Assembly: GCF_026914185.1 (NCBI RefSeq)
Contig: NC_070562.1
Coordinates: 6,510,001 to 6,574,000 of the forward strand
Reading direction: 5' to 3'
DNA: 64,000 bases
Source: Puccinia triticina
Taxonomy: Eukaryota; Basidiomycota; Pucciniomycetes; Pucciniales; Pucciniaceae
Shown here: positions 34,657 through 46,405 of the stretch, one piece after another
Numbering within the stretch: the stretch's first letter is position 1
Layout: each line of letters begins with the position of its first letter
Program-made: the position numbers and the translations under genes
The notes under the pieces: model-generated
Told to the model about the DNA's origin: nothing
Database searches by the model: none
What the model saw: the letters and a program-made list of their open reading frames with translations, nothing else

Positions 34657-35594
34657 GGCGACAGTCAAAGTTGTTGGATGGTCACGAAGGCGTGATCTTG
34701 ATTTTTGATGAGTTTTTTGTTGGACTTTGATAGCTGGGGCAGTGGGGGGAAGGTGGGGGGTGAGCAGGGGAGGGTGTTTATAGCAGGGAGGGGTGAGGAT
34801 CGAGTTCATTCCCCAATGACGTCACTGGCAGTTTGTTGGCCGGTAATGGGATGATCAGACCGCGGCTTACTCGAGCACAACCAATGACATCATGCGAGCG
34901 ACCGGATCCGGGTTAATTAACGACCGGCAGGACAGTCAGCCATCCGGCGAGCCGCGGCCGAGAGGCTGTTGCGCCTTGGCGGGCGGGCAACCCCGGTCGC
35001 TGTGGGTAGCCGGAAATGGACTGATGAGGGTAGCCGCCGGATGGGGTCAGCTGCAGCGGTACCTGGGCGGGGGCCGCACCCATTTTCACCAGAAAACAGC
35101 CACCCGGACCCGCACCCGGCACCGTTCGGCGGGTGCAAGCGGACCCGCCAACTGATGCCGGGTGCAATTCTCACATGTTTTCTCATTTGCGCTTTTTCAA
35201 AATCAAGCCTTGATCAAAACGGCTTTTCCATAATCTCACGTACCTCAAGACGCCCGAATTCCCCAACTCGAAACGCCTCTCCTCGGCTCACCAAACCTAC
35301 CGCAACCACCACCTCATCCCTGGTCCGGCCCGATCCATACAGTAGTATTGTTCCGAGTCTCTCTCGGAATATGATACAACCAAGCTTCTCAGCCGATGTA
35401 TAGATCGGTCCGAGAGGCCAGCCGCCAGGGGGAGGGGGAGGGACACTCCCCTTTCCTCCGGGCTAGTAGTCTACACGGTTGTATTGGCCCAACTCAAGGA
35501 TTTGTCCGGGAGGAGGAAGGACACGCGGAGTCCGGTCCAATGCAGTAACAATTCATACACCTAACTACATCGGTAGTCATAATATCAACGGTGG

Positions 35595-35755
35595 CCAGCT
35601 ACGAGCGTAGTGCTAGCTTTTTTACGCTACGCTACGGCATTGCTAGTGCTAGCGGCCGACATTGCCCGCTAACACTGCTCAAAAGGAAAAAAAAACGTGA
35701 ATAAAGCACTAGCGTAGCGGCAGTGGTTGTTTTTCAAGACCCGCTAAAGAGCATT
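35595..35755. repeat. GCGCTACC-type foldback repeat
   Basis: Contains mirrored 'acgctacgctacggc' and 'gcactagcgtagcggcagtgg', with 'tagtgctagc' in several copies. Related in motif to the elements near 12 kb, 29 kb and 46 kb. Confidence 0.5.
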
Positions 35756-35981
35756 CGCATTCATCGGGTTAAGTTGACGATTTTGGGCAACTTAACCCGA
35801 ACGGCAATCGCATCGGTCCGGGCTAACCCCGGGTCAACAAACCTCAGGTTTAATTTCAGGCTAAGGTCAGCTAAATTTAGCAAGTAGCCTCAGGCTAGGG
35901 CGGTCTCCGGCTCATTTCAGGTCACTTGAGTCTGAAACTGACCAAACAAATGTGTTTGCCCGATGGAGTACACACTACCAT

Positions 35982-36177
35982 TAGGGGGGTTCACGTTGTA
36001 AAAAAAGCAGTGCTGATTTTGTCTGCTCATGCACCTGTAAGTAAGGTTTATGCCTTGCAGATTGCTTCCAAAGGGGAGCTGCCCGGCCAAACCTTTTTGC
36101 TTTCTCAGGATTTTCAAAAGCTGCATCTGCTGGTTTTGGTGGCTGATTTTCAAAATCAGCCTTACGTGAACCCCCTA
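35982..36177. repeat. 196-bp TIR element (TAGGGGGGTTCACG ends)
   Basis: The left end taggggggttcacgttgta is mirrored by cttacgtgaaccccctaa at the right end. The interior has an 'attttcaaaat' palindrome near 36148. Confidence 0.75.
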
Positions 36178-36178
36178 A

Positions 36179-36826
36179 TAGGGGATTCATGTTAGCCTGA
36201 TTTTGGCTGCTTGTCACAGATGGTTTCAAATCTCATGCACGCTTCCTGCATAAACTTGAAAAAATACTGCATAAGCATTCCCTTCAGCAAGGCCTCAAAC
36301 ATAAAAGGCCTGCTGAAAACTTTATTGTATGTAGGCCCATATGTACATACATATCTAAATACATACATAAGCTTGGGGTTGCAGATAGCGGTTTGTTACT
36401 ACAATCTGGAAAAGATTGATGATGTTGTCCAGAATGCTCAGGGAGGAGTGGAAGTCGTGGGGTGTGTTTTGTTGGGGTTTGAGAGACGCCATCAGATCAT
36501 CAAGGGCTTCTCTGTAATAAAACGCGTACAAGAAGAAAAAGTTGCGGATGATCAGCTGACAGGTGGAAGTGCGGGGCAGCTTGATGAGGTCTGGGGAGTC
36601 CGGGATGTTGGTGACAGTATGTAGGATCTTGTATGTGTTTGCAGATTGGGTTATGTACATATTTATGCTGAGCAACAATGGGAAACGTGGACGCCCCCGC
36701 TGGTTTGCCTTGCTGATGCAAGGCCAGCTGCAGAAAATTCCTTGCACTGGCCTGCATGAGCAGGCATCAAATTTTTAGCAAGGTTTGCAGACTGATTTCA
36801 AAATCAGGCTAACATGAACCCCCCTA
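36179..36826. repeat. 648-bp TIR element directly next to the previous one
   Basis: The left end taggggattcatgttagcct and the right end aggctaacatgaacccccct (to 36826) are inverted copies and resemble the ends of the 196-bp element. The interior encodes no recognisable transposase, so it is non-autonomous. The TA-ended TIRs suggest a Tc1/mariner-type origin. Confidence 0.75.
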
Positions 36827-38086
36827 TTGCTCTTGATGACCAGGACAGACCGGCCATTGAGAGCATACAGCAATTCCAAAAAAAGATGGCAAAGGGGTCA
36901 CAGATCTTCCATGGAGGAATTTACTTCACCCAGCCAAATCTTGCTGCTAAAGTTAAGGTCTGATGACATCTAAGTTGGATTTTCACAAACCTAATGCCCA
37001 AAATCCCAGCAGTCCAATATCTGAACCGCCCACCCATGACCAAATAGACACCACTAGTTCCTAGGGATCTGTGTTTGGTGGAAAAAGGAACCCGGAAATC
37101 ATATCAAACCAATGATTTCAGGCTGGGTGGCCTTCATGATCCATGCAGATTGACATTGATTGCGGGGGTGCAAGTAGGGCACTGGGAGCTCCCCTCCGTC
37201 CATGGAGGCTGCTAAGTGGGTAGGCCTGAGAGATTGGAGCTGGGTGGCGCTCTGACCGCGTGGATCACACTGTCATACAGGATGCTACAGCTCTAAGCCA
37301 GAGCGGCTCATATATGAGTCCCCAGCGGAGGGAGGAACACACTCACCACGCACTTCTCCCTCCACAGATCTCTCCTATCTCCTCACCCACTTCCCGCGCT
37401 CGCCATTTCTTTAGGCACCTCCCACCCACCCTTCTGTGCTTTGGGGGGGGGGGGGGGCAATTTGACAGGAGTAGGGTGTACACCTGAACCCTACTGCTGT
37501 CATTTTTGCAGTCGCTGAAATGAATCAGCTTCATTTCTCACATCCTAGTCAAGGCCAGAAGAGGAAAAAACCCCTCTCCTGCCTCTCTTCCCACACTTGC
37601 TACAGTACGGGCAGCTGTGGCACAGCAGCCTGTAGCAAGTGCCAGGCAAGAAGCGGCAGCCAAATGGATAGGAGGACCAAGGCAAAAATGGGAGGGGCAG
37701 AAGGGAATTCTGTATCAATCATGGGTTGCTGCTGCACAGTCAAAGTTTGACAGTAGCATGAACCTGCATCAACTTTAACAGCAAAGTTTGGCTGGGCAAG
37801 GAAAATCCCTGGATGGAATTGGTGACCCCTTCACCATCCTTTTTTGAAATTGCTGTACAACCTTTTGATGGCCGGTCCAGGCTGTTCATCAAGATAACTC
37901 AACCCTCTCAATTGCCAGCACAGACTGACCAGAGTGCAAAGGGTTCCACTCCAATTAAAAAATTTGAGAAGGGTGCTGTGATCTAAACTATCTGCAGACA
38001 ATGGTAGGCAAAGTGAACTATTTCCACAGTCCTGCATTGTAGCTGAAAATTCAGATTGCACTATTGTGAATGCAGAAACAGGCTTT

Positions 38087-38197
38087 CACTGTGAAAAAAA
38101 CTCAAGAAACTGCTGCCAGTTGACATGCAATATTACAAAGGCGCCTTTGCAATATTGCATGTCAACTTGCAGCAGTTTCTTGAGTTTTTTTCAGAGT
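38087..38197. repeat. Near-perfect foldback, about 55-bp arms
   Basis: The arms meet at ggcgcc (38139-38144). The left arm has actcaagaaactgctgccag and tgacatgcaatatt; the right arm mirrors both with one or two differences. Confidence 0.9.
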
Positions 38198-38385
38198 GTT
38201 TGGTTACAAGGACAGACTTGAAAATTGAATCAGTTCAAGATATATTACAGAGAAAATTACTAAAAAAACCAAAGGTGAGTTAGGTTCAAAAGCTCTGGAT
38301 ATTATGCTTTTTCCCAGTTTTGCAGACCTGGACCAACCAAACTTTTCCTACTCAAAGAGCTGGAAAGACAGAAGGTGAGTGATTG

Positions 38386-38895
38386 TATCTGGCACCGCCC
38401 AAGCCCGCCTGGCGGTTTCCGGTGCGGTACCAGGTACCTTTTTTTGGCTGAAAAAGTGGTGTGGTACCTGGGTACTGCCCCAAGGACCGCTTGCTCCTGC
38501 CGGGGAAGCAGGTAACCCCCACCCCCCAGCCCTTGTACTGCTTTGAACTGCCCTCAATGAATGACAAAATGACATCAAGGAGAGTCCTGGTGCAATCATT
38601 GAGGAGAGTAACAACTCCTCTTGATGGCCAGGACCAACCTTTTGATGGCAGAACAGGTTGGTCATTGCTTTTACGGTCATCAAGAGGTCTTCCCCTCAAA
38701 GACCTGTTCCAATCATTGAGGGGAGGAACTCTTGATGGCTTATCCATTCCAGTAATCAATGCCACGTCTTGATGAAAAAAGCTGGAGGTACTGGAAGTAC
38801 TTCTGGCACCTGCCAGGTGGTGCCAGCCTCCAGGTGCTGGTTTTTTTGGAAAAAAAGAGCAGGTATTGGCTATGCAACCGGTACCTGGTTCCATT
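38386..38895. repeat. Probable non-autonomous element with GGTACC-rich ends
   Basis: Both ends are rich in ggtacc and cacctgg/ccaggtg motifs (38430-38475, 38790-38890). The interior has inverted 'catcaaggagag / ctcaatgaatga' modules. The GGTACC theme resembles the subterminal repeats of hAT-1. Exact ends not resolved. Confidence 0.4.
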
Positions 38896-40240
38896 TTTAC
38901 ATTTTCTAGAATCAACAAACTAAAGGGTATTTCTGATAAATTATTTGAATGAGGAAATACATGAGATAATTTACAAAGAGGGAAAATGGAATACCTACAG
39001 GCAAAGACAACACAGGTGGAGGGACACAAGGAAACAGAAGATGATGTAAATAAAGGAGGACAGTGGATGTGCCCAGTGAGAACCTACCAATGTTAAATGT
39101 GAACTAAGAGATTTATTTCTATTTAGAATCTAGAAATAACAAAAGTAGTTCTGTGTAACAATTCAAGTACAAAACCTTGTTTTACCTAAGAGCAGGCAAT
39201 CTCTCTAATAAGATGAAATAAAATAAAGAAAAAATTATTTTGTCTGTCTAAAGGAGAAAATATTAGTGAGGGCTCTTGGCTCCAATCATCCAGCTTTTTT
39301 TGGCTTTGGTGAAACAGCTGAGAAGTTAACCAATGTTGTCTGTTTGAGCAATGTTGGTCTCATCTGCAGCCTTTTATTTCTTTTGAATAGCTTGAGACCG
39401 CCAAACGGGCACTGATTGACAATCTCTAGTTGATGCACAGTGTTTTCAAATACGGGATGAGTGTGTTTCTGAAAACAGGCAAGAAATCTAAGGAATTGTT
39501 TTCTTGATTTGATCTGAAATGAGCCCCCATGGTATGTGGTTTTGTTCAAAAACAGTTTTCACTGAGAAAAATGGAAAACAGTGGGTACACGTGTGCTATG
39601 GTACAGGCCCTAAAAATATCTTGGGTTTTTGTAAGGACTCCAGTTGGGAGTCCTTCACTGGTTTTTGAGTGGGGTACAAGGGGCAACACAATAGCCTCAA
39701 GAGGAAAAGTCTAGATCACAGGTCTCTATTACTGGGGCCTCAAGTAAGGCAGATGTCGAAGACGAGATCTCTCAGCAACTACAATCAGTGAGCCAGAAGG
39801 AAAAGAGGAGGGAAACTATCTTAAGCCAAGGATTTTTAACCTATCACAATGGTGGGGGACAGTTTGTGGGACATAAGGTGAACATGTATATGCATTCTGG
39901 TGGGTAGGAAACCTGAGAGATGGTGAAATTCTAGCAACGGTGGTTGGTTTTTTGTGTAGCCTTCTAGATGAAAGTCCTACAAGGCCACACTTTCTCCCCA
40001 GCTTTGAACAAAATCAAATGCTGCCAAACAACTTGAAGATGATGTCTCAATTCAAATTGCGTCTTCTTCAAGGAGACCCTTGACTGGCTCCTTGAGAAAA
40101 GAAAATAATAGGGGAAAAGAAGTGTCACGTGTCATCTGGTACAGGTAGATGGGTGGGCACTTGGTCTGTACAGATTAAGATTGAGCAACAAAACCAAAAA
40201 AAAAAAAAAAACCCCAAATGGAGAGGATCAAATGACGCGA

Positions 40241-41398
40241 TCAAGATATTTTCTTCAGCGCTTTATCGAACGCGCCCTTTTTCTTGAACTTGCGATTATT
40301 AGCAGGACCAGATGAGCCGGAAGCGGAGGGGATTTTTTTCCGGGGTGGCGGCTTGGAGGGGCCGCCAAGATGGGCGGAGTAGCGATCGTTAGTCCTGGAG
40401 ATCTCGTTAAGGACGCCATCGAACTCGCCCTCGAGTGCGCCGAGTTTGCGTTTCTGGTTCTTGCTAGCGGCGGACGTCTCGATGCCGAGGGCGACGGCGG
40501 CCTCGTCGTTCTTGCGGCGCCGGGCGTCTTTCTTGGTCGAGAACAGCCGGGTCATGTTGGCCTCCTCGTACTCCTTCATTCGGGCCAAGGCCTTGGCTCG
40601 GTTGGAGGACTTGGTCGCCGCGTTCGAAAGCCCGGTCGTCGACTCCGGAAGCGGCGCCGCTGTCGCCAAAGATACATGCTCCCTCAAGGCTACCGGGGCT
40701 GGGGCCTGCCGCTTCGTCTTCCCACTAGCCTCCGGATAAGCGACGGGCGCTACTCGCGGTGGACGGTAGACCTCTTTCGATCTTCGGTCTTCTTTCTGTC
40801 GTCCACCAGTGTCCTCATCATGAGCTTCCCGGTCGTCTTCTGCTTCATTTGGTCCTTCGAGGGCGGCCGGATTGGGCTTGAATGATAGTGGATCTGGTCA
40901 AGACAGTTCGTCTGATCAGTGTTCTTCCCAGCGAAGTGAAAGAGTGAGACAGTTCGCCTTACCATTCATCACATGGTCGATCTCAGCAGTCATATTCGAG
41001 AACGAATGCTGGTCGAGTTCAAGGACGGTCTTGAGCAGCTTATCGATCTGGTACTTCAGCCTAGCTTCCATCGGTCGCAGCCTCTCGAACACCAGCCGCA
41101 ACCAGACCAACTGTTCGACGATCTGGCTTGAGCATTGCTCCTGCTCCTCCTCCAGAGGGATCCGATTGGTTTGAGAGATCCGGATGACCAGCAGGTTGGT
41201 CAGGTTGTGCAGATAGCTCGTCAAGAGATGGTTCTTCAGGTCCAGGAGCGAAATCCCGAGAGATGTTGTGGTGGCTGGTGATAAGTCTGTCGATTGGGTG
41301 GCCAGAAGCTCGTCCAGCTGGCTGTTCAATTGGCTTGTTCCTTTGGTGATCTGTCCAAGCGACTCGAGCGACGAAGGGAGTGTCTGGTCAGCCTCCAT
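40241..41398 (-). CDS. LCP5: Neuroguidin/Lcp5, Sas10/C1D-domain ribosome biogenesis protein
   Basis: Nucleolar protein of the U3 snoRNP/small-subunit processome, needed for 18S rRNA maturation. Two exons (40963-41398 and 40241-40893) give 362 aa. The N-terminal Sas10/C1D domain shows LLDLKNHLLTSYLHNLTNLL and RPMEARLKYQIDKLLKT. The splice restores the family hallmark DPLSFKPNP. It is followed by YRPPRVAPVAYPE, an EYEEANMTRL segment with KKDARRRK, and a basic C-terminus ending FKKKGAFDKALKKIS. The start is the ATG at 41396-41398. The intron is short (69 bp) with GT-AG ends. Confidence is high because all family blocks occur in the right order. Confidence 0.92.
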
Positions 41399-41699
41399 CT
41401 TATCGTGATTGCTGGGCCAGGAGGGATGTCGTCGAAGGCTCCAAGGTTTGGGAACACCTAAATCGCATATTGAATATGCAATTCCTCATCCCACACCCGC
41501 AGCTCGACAGGTCGGCGAAGTCGACCCGTAGTTCCCTACGGCATAGCTCGGGGTGGGTGGCTGATGGCTGGAGTGGCCCCTGGTCGCATTGCTCCGGCCG
41601 CAGGGAGAGACAGATCAGAGCCTGCGCTGCCCTTCGGGCTCTCACCAAGGCCTTGTGTTAGGCTCGCGGAGGATTACGGTTGGCAAAGTCAACCTATCC

Positions 41700-42000
41700 G
41701 GAGACAGCGGCCGGAGAGCTGTAGGCCTGTGTCTGATGCTTCGGACACAGCTGGGCCGAGCCAGACCAGCACAAAACAGCACCCGCCACCGCACTCTCCT
41801 CACTCAGCAGATCATGGCCTGCCTCTTCTCTGAGAGGGTCCAGCCCGAACTCGCCAAGGGCTTCGATTGCGGGAGCGTCTTTCGCCTTTTCGTCTATCTC
41901 TCCTTGGCACAAGAGCTCTGCGCAGGCTATGTCTCAATATCGAGCTATGTAAGATCACTTGTGTTTTGCAACTGGGGTAGGAAGTCAACAAGTGAGGCTT
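41700..42000 (+). pseudogene. 5' fragment of the kynurenine aminotransferase gene (copy in D1)
   Basis: From 'agctgggccgagccagacca' (41750) to 'gggagcgtctttcgcc' (about 41887) it matches 54003-54153 of the intact BNA3-like gene: leader, ATG (41814) and the codons for SE(K/R)VQPELAKG. Homology stops within exon 1. The intact gene reads LDCWSVFSP here, while this copy reads FDCGSVF and then unrelated codons. It retains a leader and probably promoter sequence but cannot encode an aminotransferase. Confidence 0.8.
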
Positions 42001-42278
42001 AGGAATGTGGTTCTCGAGTGTAAGACTTATTTTGTATGTGTGCGGGGAATCGGATAATTTCGTGAAATTCTAGATGGATTGTAGAGAAAGACACTGATTG
42101 TGTTCATGTGGAACTGACACCCCAGAAAAAAAAACGTTGCACTACATTGTGATCTATTCATGAAGGGGGTGTTGTGACCTAACATGTTAGGTTACACTCC
42201 GTGACATTCGCCCGCCATCGAGACCAGTTTTGAGCCCGGGGAACCGGCTGGACAGCTGATTCCCTACTTGCATTACGA

Positions 42279-43241
42279 TCACCAATGTTTCAGTCTCATC
42301 AAGGAGGACGATTCTGCAGAGGGGGGGACTTCTTCAGAAGGGAGAAAAATAGACTCTTGACTTTGGCTCAGGGGTCCTATGAGCTCCTCGTAATCCGCCT
42401 TGGTGATGAAATATTGAACGTTTACTGTTTGTGGAAGCTTGCGCAATGTGCGCACTTGCGGTGCTGTCGAGGAATTATCCAGATTGGGCTCAATGATGTG
42501 TTCGGTGATGGGGTCCAGGAGAGGGTTGTCGCCAGTCATGGGAGTGACTTCGACTCGGACCTTCACAGCTACTTTTAAAGGGTTGTTGATGTAAATGCCG
42601 TGGTCCACTTGTGTAGGTATCCTGTGCACGGAAACTTCAGTTCGGACCTGGCGGTTTCTGAGTGTTTGTGACTTTTTTTCATCACGTTGTGTCGCCCAGA
42701 TGTGCGTGAAAACTTTTTCTTGACGAGCGTCGAGCATTGAGGAGACGTCGATGAGGACTTCTTCAGAGGGGAGCACGATAGACTCCTGTCTTTGGATCAG
42801 GGGTCCTATGAGCCTAATGTAATCCGCCTTGAGGATTGCATATTTAACCTCTACTCTTTGTGGAAAATATTCCAATTCGCATATTCTGCTTTGTTGCGAG
42901 GGAGTCACCAGATTGGGCTCAATGATGTACGTCTCGGTGATGGGGTCCGGGGGAGGGTCATCGCCGATCATGGGATCGACATGGACCCGGACCTTCACAG
43001 CTACTTCTAGAGGATTGTTGATGTAAAGGGCGTAGTCTTTTGCAGACATCTAATTCACGCCAACTCTAGTTTCGACTTTGCGGTTTCCGAATTGTTGTGT
43101 CCTACTAGTAGTACTTCTAGAACCTCTTCTCACCCAGTAGTGCGTGAAAACTTCTTGATGACCAACGTCGAGCATTGAGTAGACGCCGATGACCAGCGCC
43201 GAAAGTGAGAGGAGGCGGATGAAGAAGTTGCAGGCTTTCAT
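42279..43241 (-). pseudogene. Secreted protein X1: two tandem X domains, in-frame TAG
   Basis: The start ATG is at 43239-43241 with signal peptide MKACNFFIRLLSLSALVIG, nearly identical to X2. The frame continues to 42279 except for one TAG at 43050-43052. After the leader, the X domain occurs twice, with a second set beginning at SMLDARQEKVFTHIWA. Each repeat has a V(D/T)HIW/HYW-type start, YINNPL(E/K)VAVKVRV, DPITE(T/H).IIEPNL, V(K/Q)Y.I.KADY..LIGPL and QESI.LPSEEV. X2 has one repeat only. If the TAG is real, translation gives about 63 aa, and the downstream ATG at 43047-43049 would lack a signal peptide. Family not recognised. The domain has alternating hydrophobic residues typical of beta-strands and no mature-region cysteines. 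Confidence 0.7.
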
Positions 43242-44109
43242 CTGGTATATGGAAGCAGACCTGGTTAGGGATACGTGAATGTGAAAGTAAATAGATATGG
43301 AAGACTGCTCACTTTTGACTTCGTGAGGGTCGCAGTATGACTTTGGGTGACTTATTGAACGCCCAAGGCGGCGAGACAAGCGAGTGCGGGGTGGTGTCCG
43401 GAGGTAGATGCAGTTGGAATGGAGAGACAGCTCTGCTTTTGGTGCTTGGGTCGACAGCCAGCGACTTGGCCGAAGACCCGTTTCGAGGGACCATGGGACG
43501 TGGCTGTGATCCAATCAAGTGCTTCAGGCGATGAATACGGACGATGACTGGCGACGTGTTTCCACTGTCAACTACAGATCCAGGCAACTTGAGACTAGAG
43601 GACGAAACCCGTATGGGACACGACTGCCATCTGCAGGTGTTCCAACTCGATCCATGATCAGATTACCCAGATCACCCGTTGTAGCCGGGGCTGCCAGTTC
43701 CGGTTCGGCCAGGTTCGGCCGCCGGCGAGTATCTGGTTCGACATTTTGTCTGCGGCAGGCAGCAACGCACTCAACTTCAGCCCTTACCAGTCCCGTCCGA
43801 GCGTAAGGTTGCTGGCGCTTATAAGAGATAGTAACTCCATTAAGGGTTTGGCAGCCTGCGGGGGAGTAAGCAGTGAGCCCGCTGCTATTTTGGGGATTGG
43901 ATGGTTGCAGCGCCTCTGATGTTGCAGGGGCATCAGGTCCCAGCGGATATGGCTCGCTGGGACAATTAGTGCGCGGCCAACGAAGGGCAGCCATGTGGCA
44001 AGGCCAGATGCTTCCACACGCCGCCGAAGTGACTTGGAAAAGACATGCTTATGAATAAATAAAGAAGGGGAGGATTACGGTTGGCTTTAGTCCACCAATC
44101 GGAGGCAGC

Positions 44110-44400
44110 GGCCGGATCTGCATGAGCACCAGTGACCGGCGCTGGGCCAAGCCAAGCCGGCTCAAACGGTACAGATGTATCTGAACAAAACAGCACCCGT
44201 CACCGCACACTCCTCACTCAGCAAATCATGGCCGGCCACTACTCTGAGAAGGTCCAGCGCGAACTCGCCAAGGGCTTGGATTGCGGGAGCATCTTTCGCC
44301 TTTTCGTCTGTCTCTCCTTGGCACAAGAGCTCGGCGCAGGCTATATCTCAATACCGAGCTATGTGATCACTTGTGTTTTGCAATTAGGGTAGGAAGTCAA
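44110..44400 (+). pseudogene. 5' fragment of the kynurenine aminotransferase gene (copy in D2)
   Basis: The same fragment as in D1 with an ATG at 44228 followed by codons for EKVQRELAKGLDCGSIF. A leader segment is expanded relative to D1 (extra 'ggctcaaacggtacagatgt'). As in D1, homology to the intact gene ends within exon 1. Confidence 0.78.
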
Positions 44401-44602
44401 CAAGTGAGGCTTGGGAATGTGGTTCTCGAGTGGAAGACTTGTTTTGTATGGATGCGGGGAATCGGATGACTTCGTGAAATTCTAGATGGATTGTAGAGAA
44501 AGACACGGATGGTATTTATGTGTAACTGACACCCCAGAAAAAAAAAGAAAGTTGCACTACATTGTGATCTATTCACGAGGGGGGTGTTGTAACCTACCCC
44601 GG

Positions 44603-45259
44603 GTGCACTCGAGCTTAACTAAGTCTCTCCGAGGAGGCGCAAAGCGCCTCCGAAGGAGAGGCTTACCTCTAAAGTCACACCAGTGGCCCTACAGACTCAA
44701 GAATTTCTGGCAAAAAAACACCTATTTTCTTTTCAAAATGTTTTTAAAAATGTAGTTTTTAGTTTAAAAACGATCTGAGTAGACAGACTTGTAGTCTGCA
44801 ATCTCAGCTTCCATTTCACCATTTTTTACCCAACTTGCCCCCATGATTACTAGCCCACTCCTCCTGCCCTGAAGTGGTTCTGGAGTGGTGATCCAGCCGT
44901 TTTTGGGCTCAAAATTTGAAATTCCCTGAGCCCGCGCGGTCTCAAAGGGGGGGATTGGTCACATAAATCTGCCATGTAAAAAAATTTACAGGACATTTCT
45001 TGCCAGGGGGGATGGATATGGGGGAGTTTGAAGTGGGCAAAAATAAGCTAAGAAGCTTGCCATTCCAATGGTGCAAAGGGCGCGGGCTGAATCAAGAGGA
45101 AACAGGGAGGCATTGGGGAAAATGGGGGAGCGTAGGGTCCTCCCTGCCATTTGTCTCGATCCTGTAGGGCGAGACATGTGACTTTAGAGGCAAGTCCCTC
45201 CCTCGGAGGTCGCTACGCTCCTCCGAGGAGGGTACGCTTGTGTTAAGTTTGGGGTGCAC
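44603..45259. repeat. TIR element of about 657 bp with about 80-bp ends
   Basis: The left end gtgcactcgagcttaac ... cctctaaagtcaca and the right end tgtgactttagagg ... gttaagtttggggtgcac are inverted copies. Each contains a nested 'ctccgaggaggcg/cgcctccgaag'-type palindrome. It lies inside the DNA inserted in D2. 45260-46292 holds no recognised gene. Confidence 0.8.
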
Positions 45260-46405
45260 TAGAACGTCTGGGGACGGGCTGATCCTTACGTCTCACAACA
45301 GGACCTCCCCCGCAACAACATACGGTCCAGTCACGGGCCCCGTGCCAGGCCCCACAACGGCTTCATGAAGCCGTCTCCTATTCCCTCGCCCAATCCGCCG
45401 TCCAAACCCCACGTCACCAGACGGAAGCAGCCCGACGTTAGTCAGCTGCTTGCAACACGTCCACCAAACGGGGTGGCCAGAACAGACGGCCGATACACAA
45501 TGGCTCATAAGCCACTAAAAACATTGCACGCCACATGTACAGCACCCCATCACCACTACCGCGTGCGACCGTCCGCGGCAAGATGAAACTGGCGGGTATT
45601 GCCCGCTTTCTCGCGGTAGCGGGACGCAATGTGCAACGCACAATGCCACCAATAACGGTGAGAAATGTTAGAGAGTCATTAATGTTTTTTGCGCACACAT
45701 CCAAGGCAGGAAACAATCTGCCCGGAAAAACAGAATACAACAAAAAAACAAAAGTGAAGGTGGAAGTGTGGAAAGCAAAGAGAAATACAAGAGCTCAGTA
45801 CAGGGGGGGCTAGAAATTTAGAAAACAGATATGTAAAAATGCATAGATCAAGAGCAGAGGCTCGCCGGGAGGCAGAGCAGCATTTTCTTGCGCAAGAATG
45901 GCCCTCTTCAACATTACTTCAAGCTTGGTGGATAGCCGAATGATGTCCACATTGAGCTGAGGGAAGCGTCTCATGGGGCTGTGCTGCGATGCCATGACCG
46001 TGGCTGGGCGGTATTCTTGCCGGGATGAATACAGGGCATTTTGTTTTGGACGGTGGGCCAGCACAGTTTTGCAGCACCGTTGTAAAGTGGAGAGATTGCC
46101 GGCTCATCGATGGCAACTCCTTCCCGACGGGGCTAGGAGGTCTGCTGTGTGGAAGGCTAGCCTTAGCCCGTCTGGAGATGGTGATTGGCGGTCTGGCCTC
46201 ACCGGGACCGCTTTTTGCCGTAGCTGCGGCGAGTCGATGTCAAATTATTGCCTTGGGCGGTTTGACAACAAACTTTGAAAATTATGCGCCCGTGGTGTAA
46301 CATGCTGGGTTACACGCTGTGACGCTCGCCCACCATCAAGGCCAGTTTTGAGCCCGGCGAACCAGCTGGAGAGCTGACTCCCTGGTTGCATTACAACAAT
46401 GTTGT

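Larger units (their letters stand above)
34810..40240. other. Gene-poor, repeat-rich interval
   Basis: No gene recognised over 5.4 kb. It contains the inverted-repeat elements listed separately, a G homopolymer of about 15 bases at 37443 and an A homopolymer at about 40197-40211. The frame 36355-36747 (minus) lies wholly inside a TIR element, and those at 38348-39029 (minus) inside a repeat-rich block. Confidence 0.45.
41640..44060. repeat. Segmental duplication copy D1 (aminotransferase 5' fragment + X1 + upstream block)
   Basis: Collinear with D2 (44070-48170). Shared landmarks: 'gaggattacggttggc' (41667, 44072), the BNA3 5' fragment, 'ttctagatggattgtagaga' (42068, 44481), 'cgcccgccatcgagaccag' (42208, similar at 46328), the X gene, and an upstream block with 'gtgacttattgaa' and 'cgtttcg(a/c)gggaccatggga' up to about 44020. 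Confidence 0.85.

Noticed and set aside
36355..36747. 130-codon minus-strand frame
   Set aside because: Lies entirely inside a non-autonomous TIR element with no transposase motif; possibly captured DNA, but unsupported.
37443..37457. G homopolymer considered as a telomere-like or G-quadruplex feature
   Set aside because: A single run of about 15 G's, with no repeat unit; it could form a quadruplex but is just as likely a sequencing or slippage feature.
38348..39029. Overlapping minus-strand frames of 111 and 225 codons
   Set aside because: Run through GGTACC-rich repeat modules and inverted repeats; no recognisable domain.
43572..43994. Minus-strand frame upstream of X1, partly matched upstream of X2 (47778-48044)
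   Set aside because: Shared text (GCQTLNGVT, VECVAACRRQNV) follows from the D1/D2 duplication, but the frame is not kept through insertions in D2, so it is more likely promoter-side DNA than an exon.
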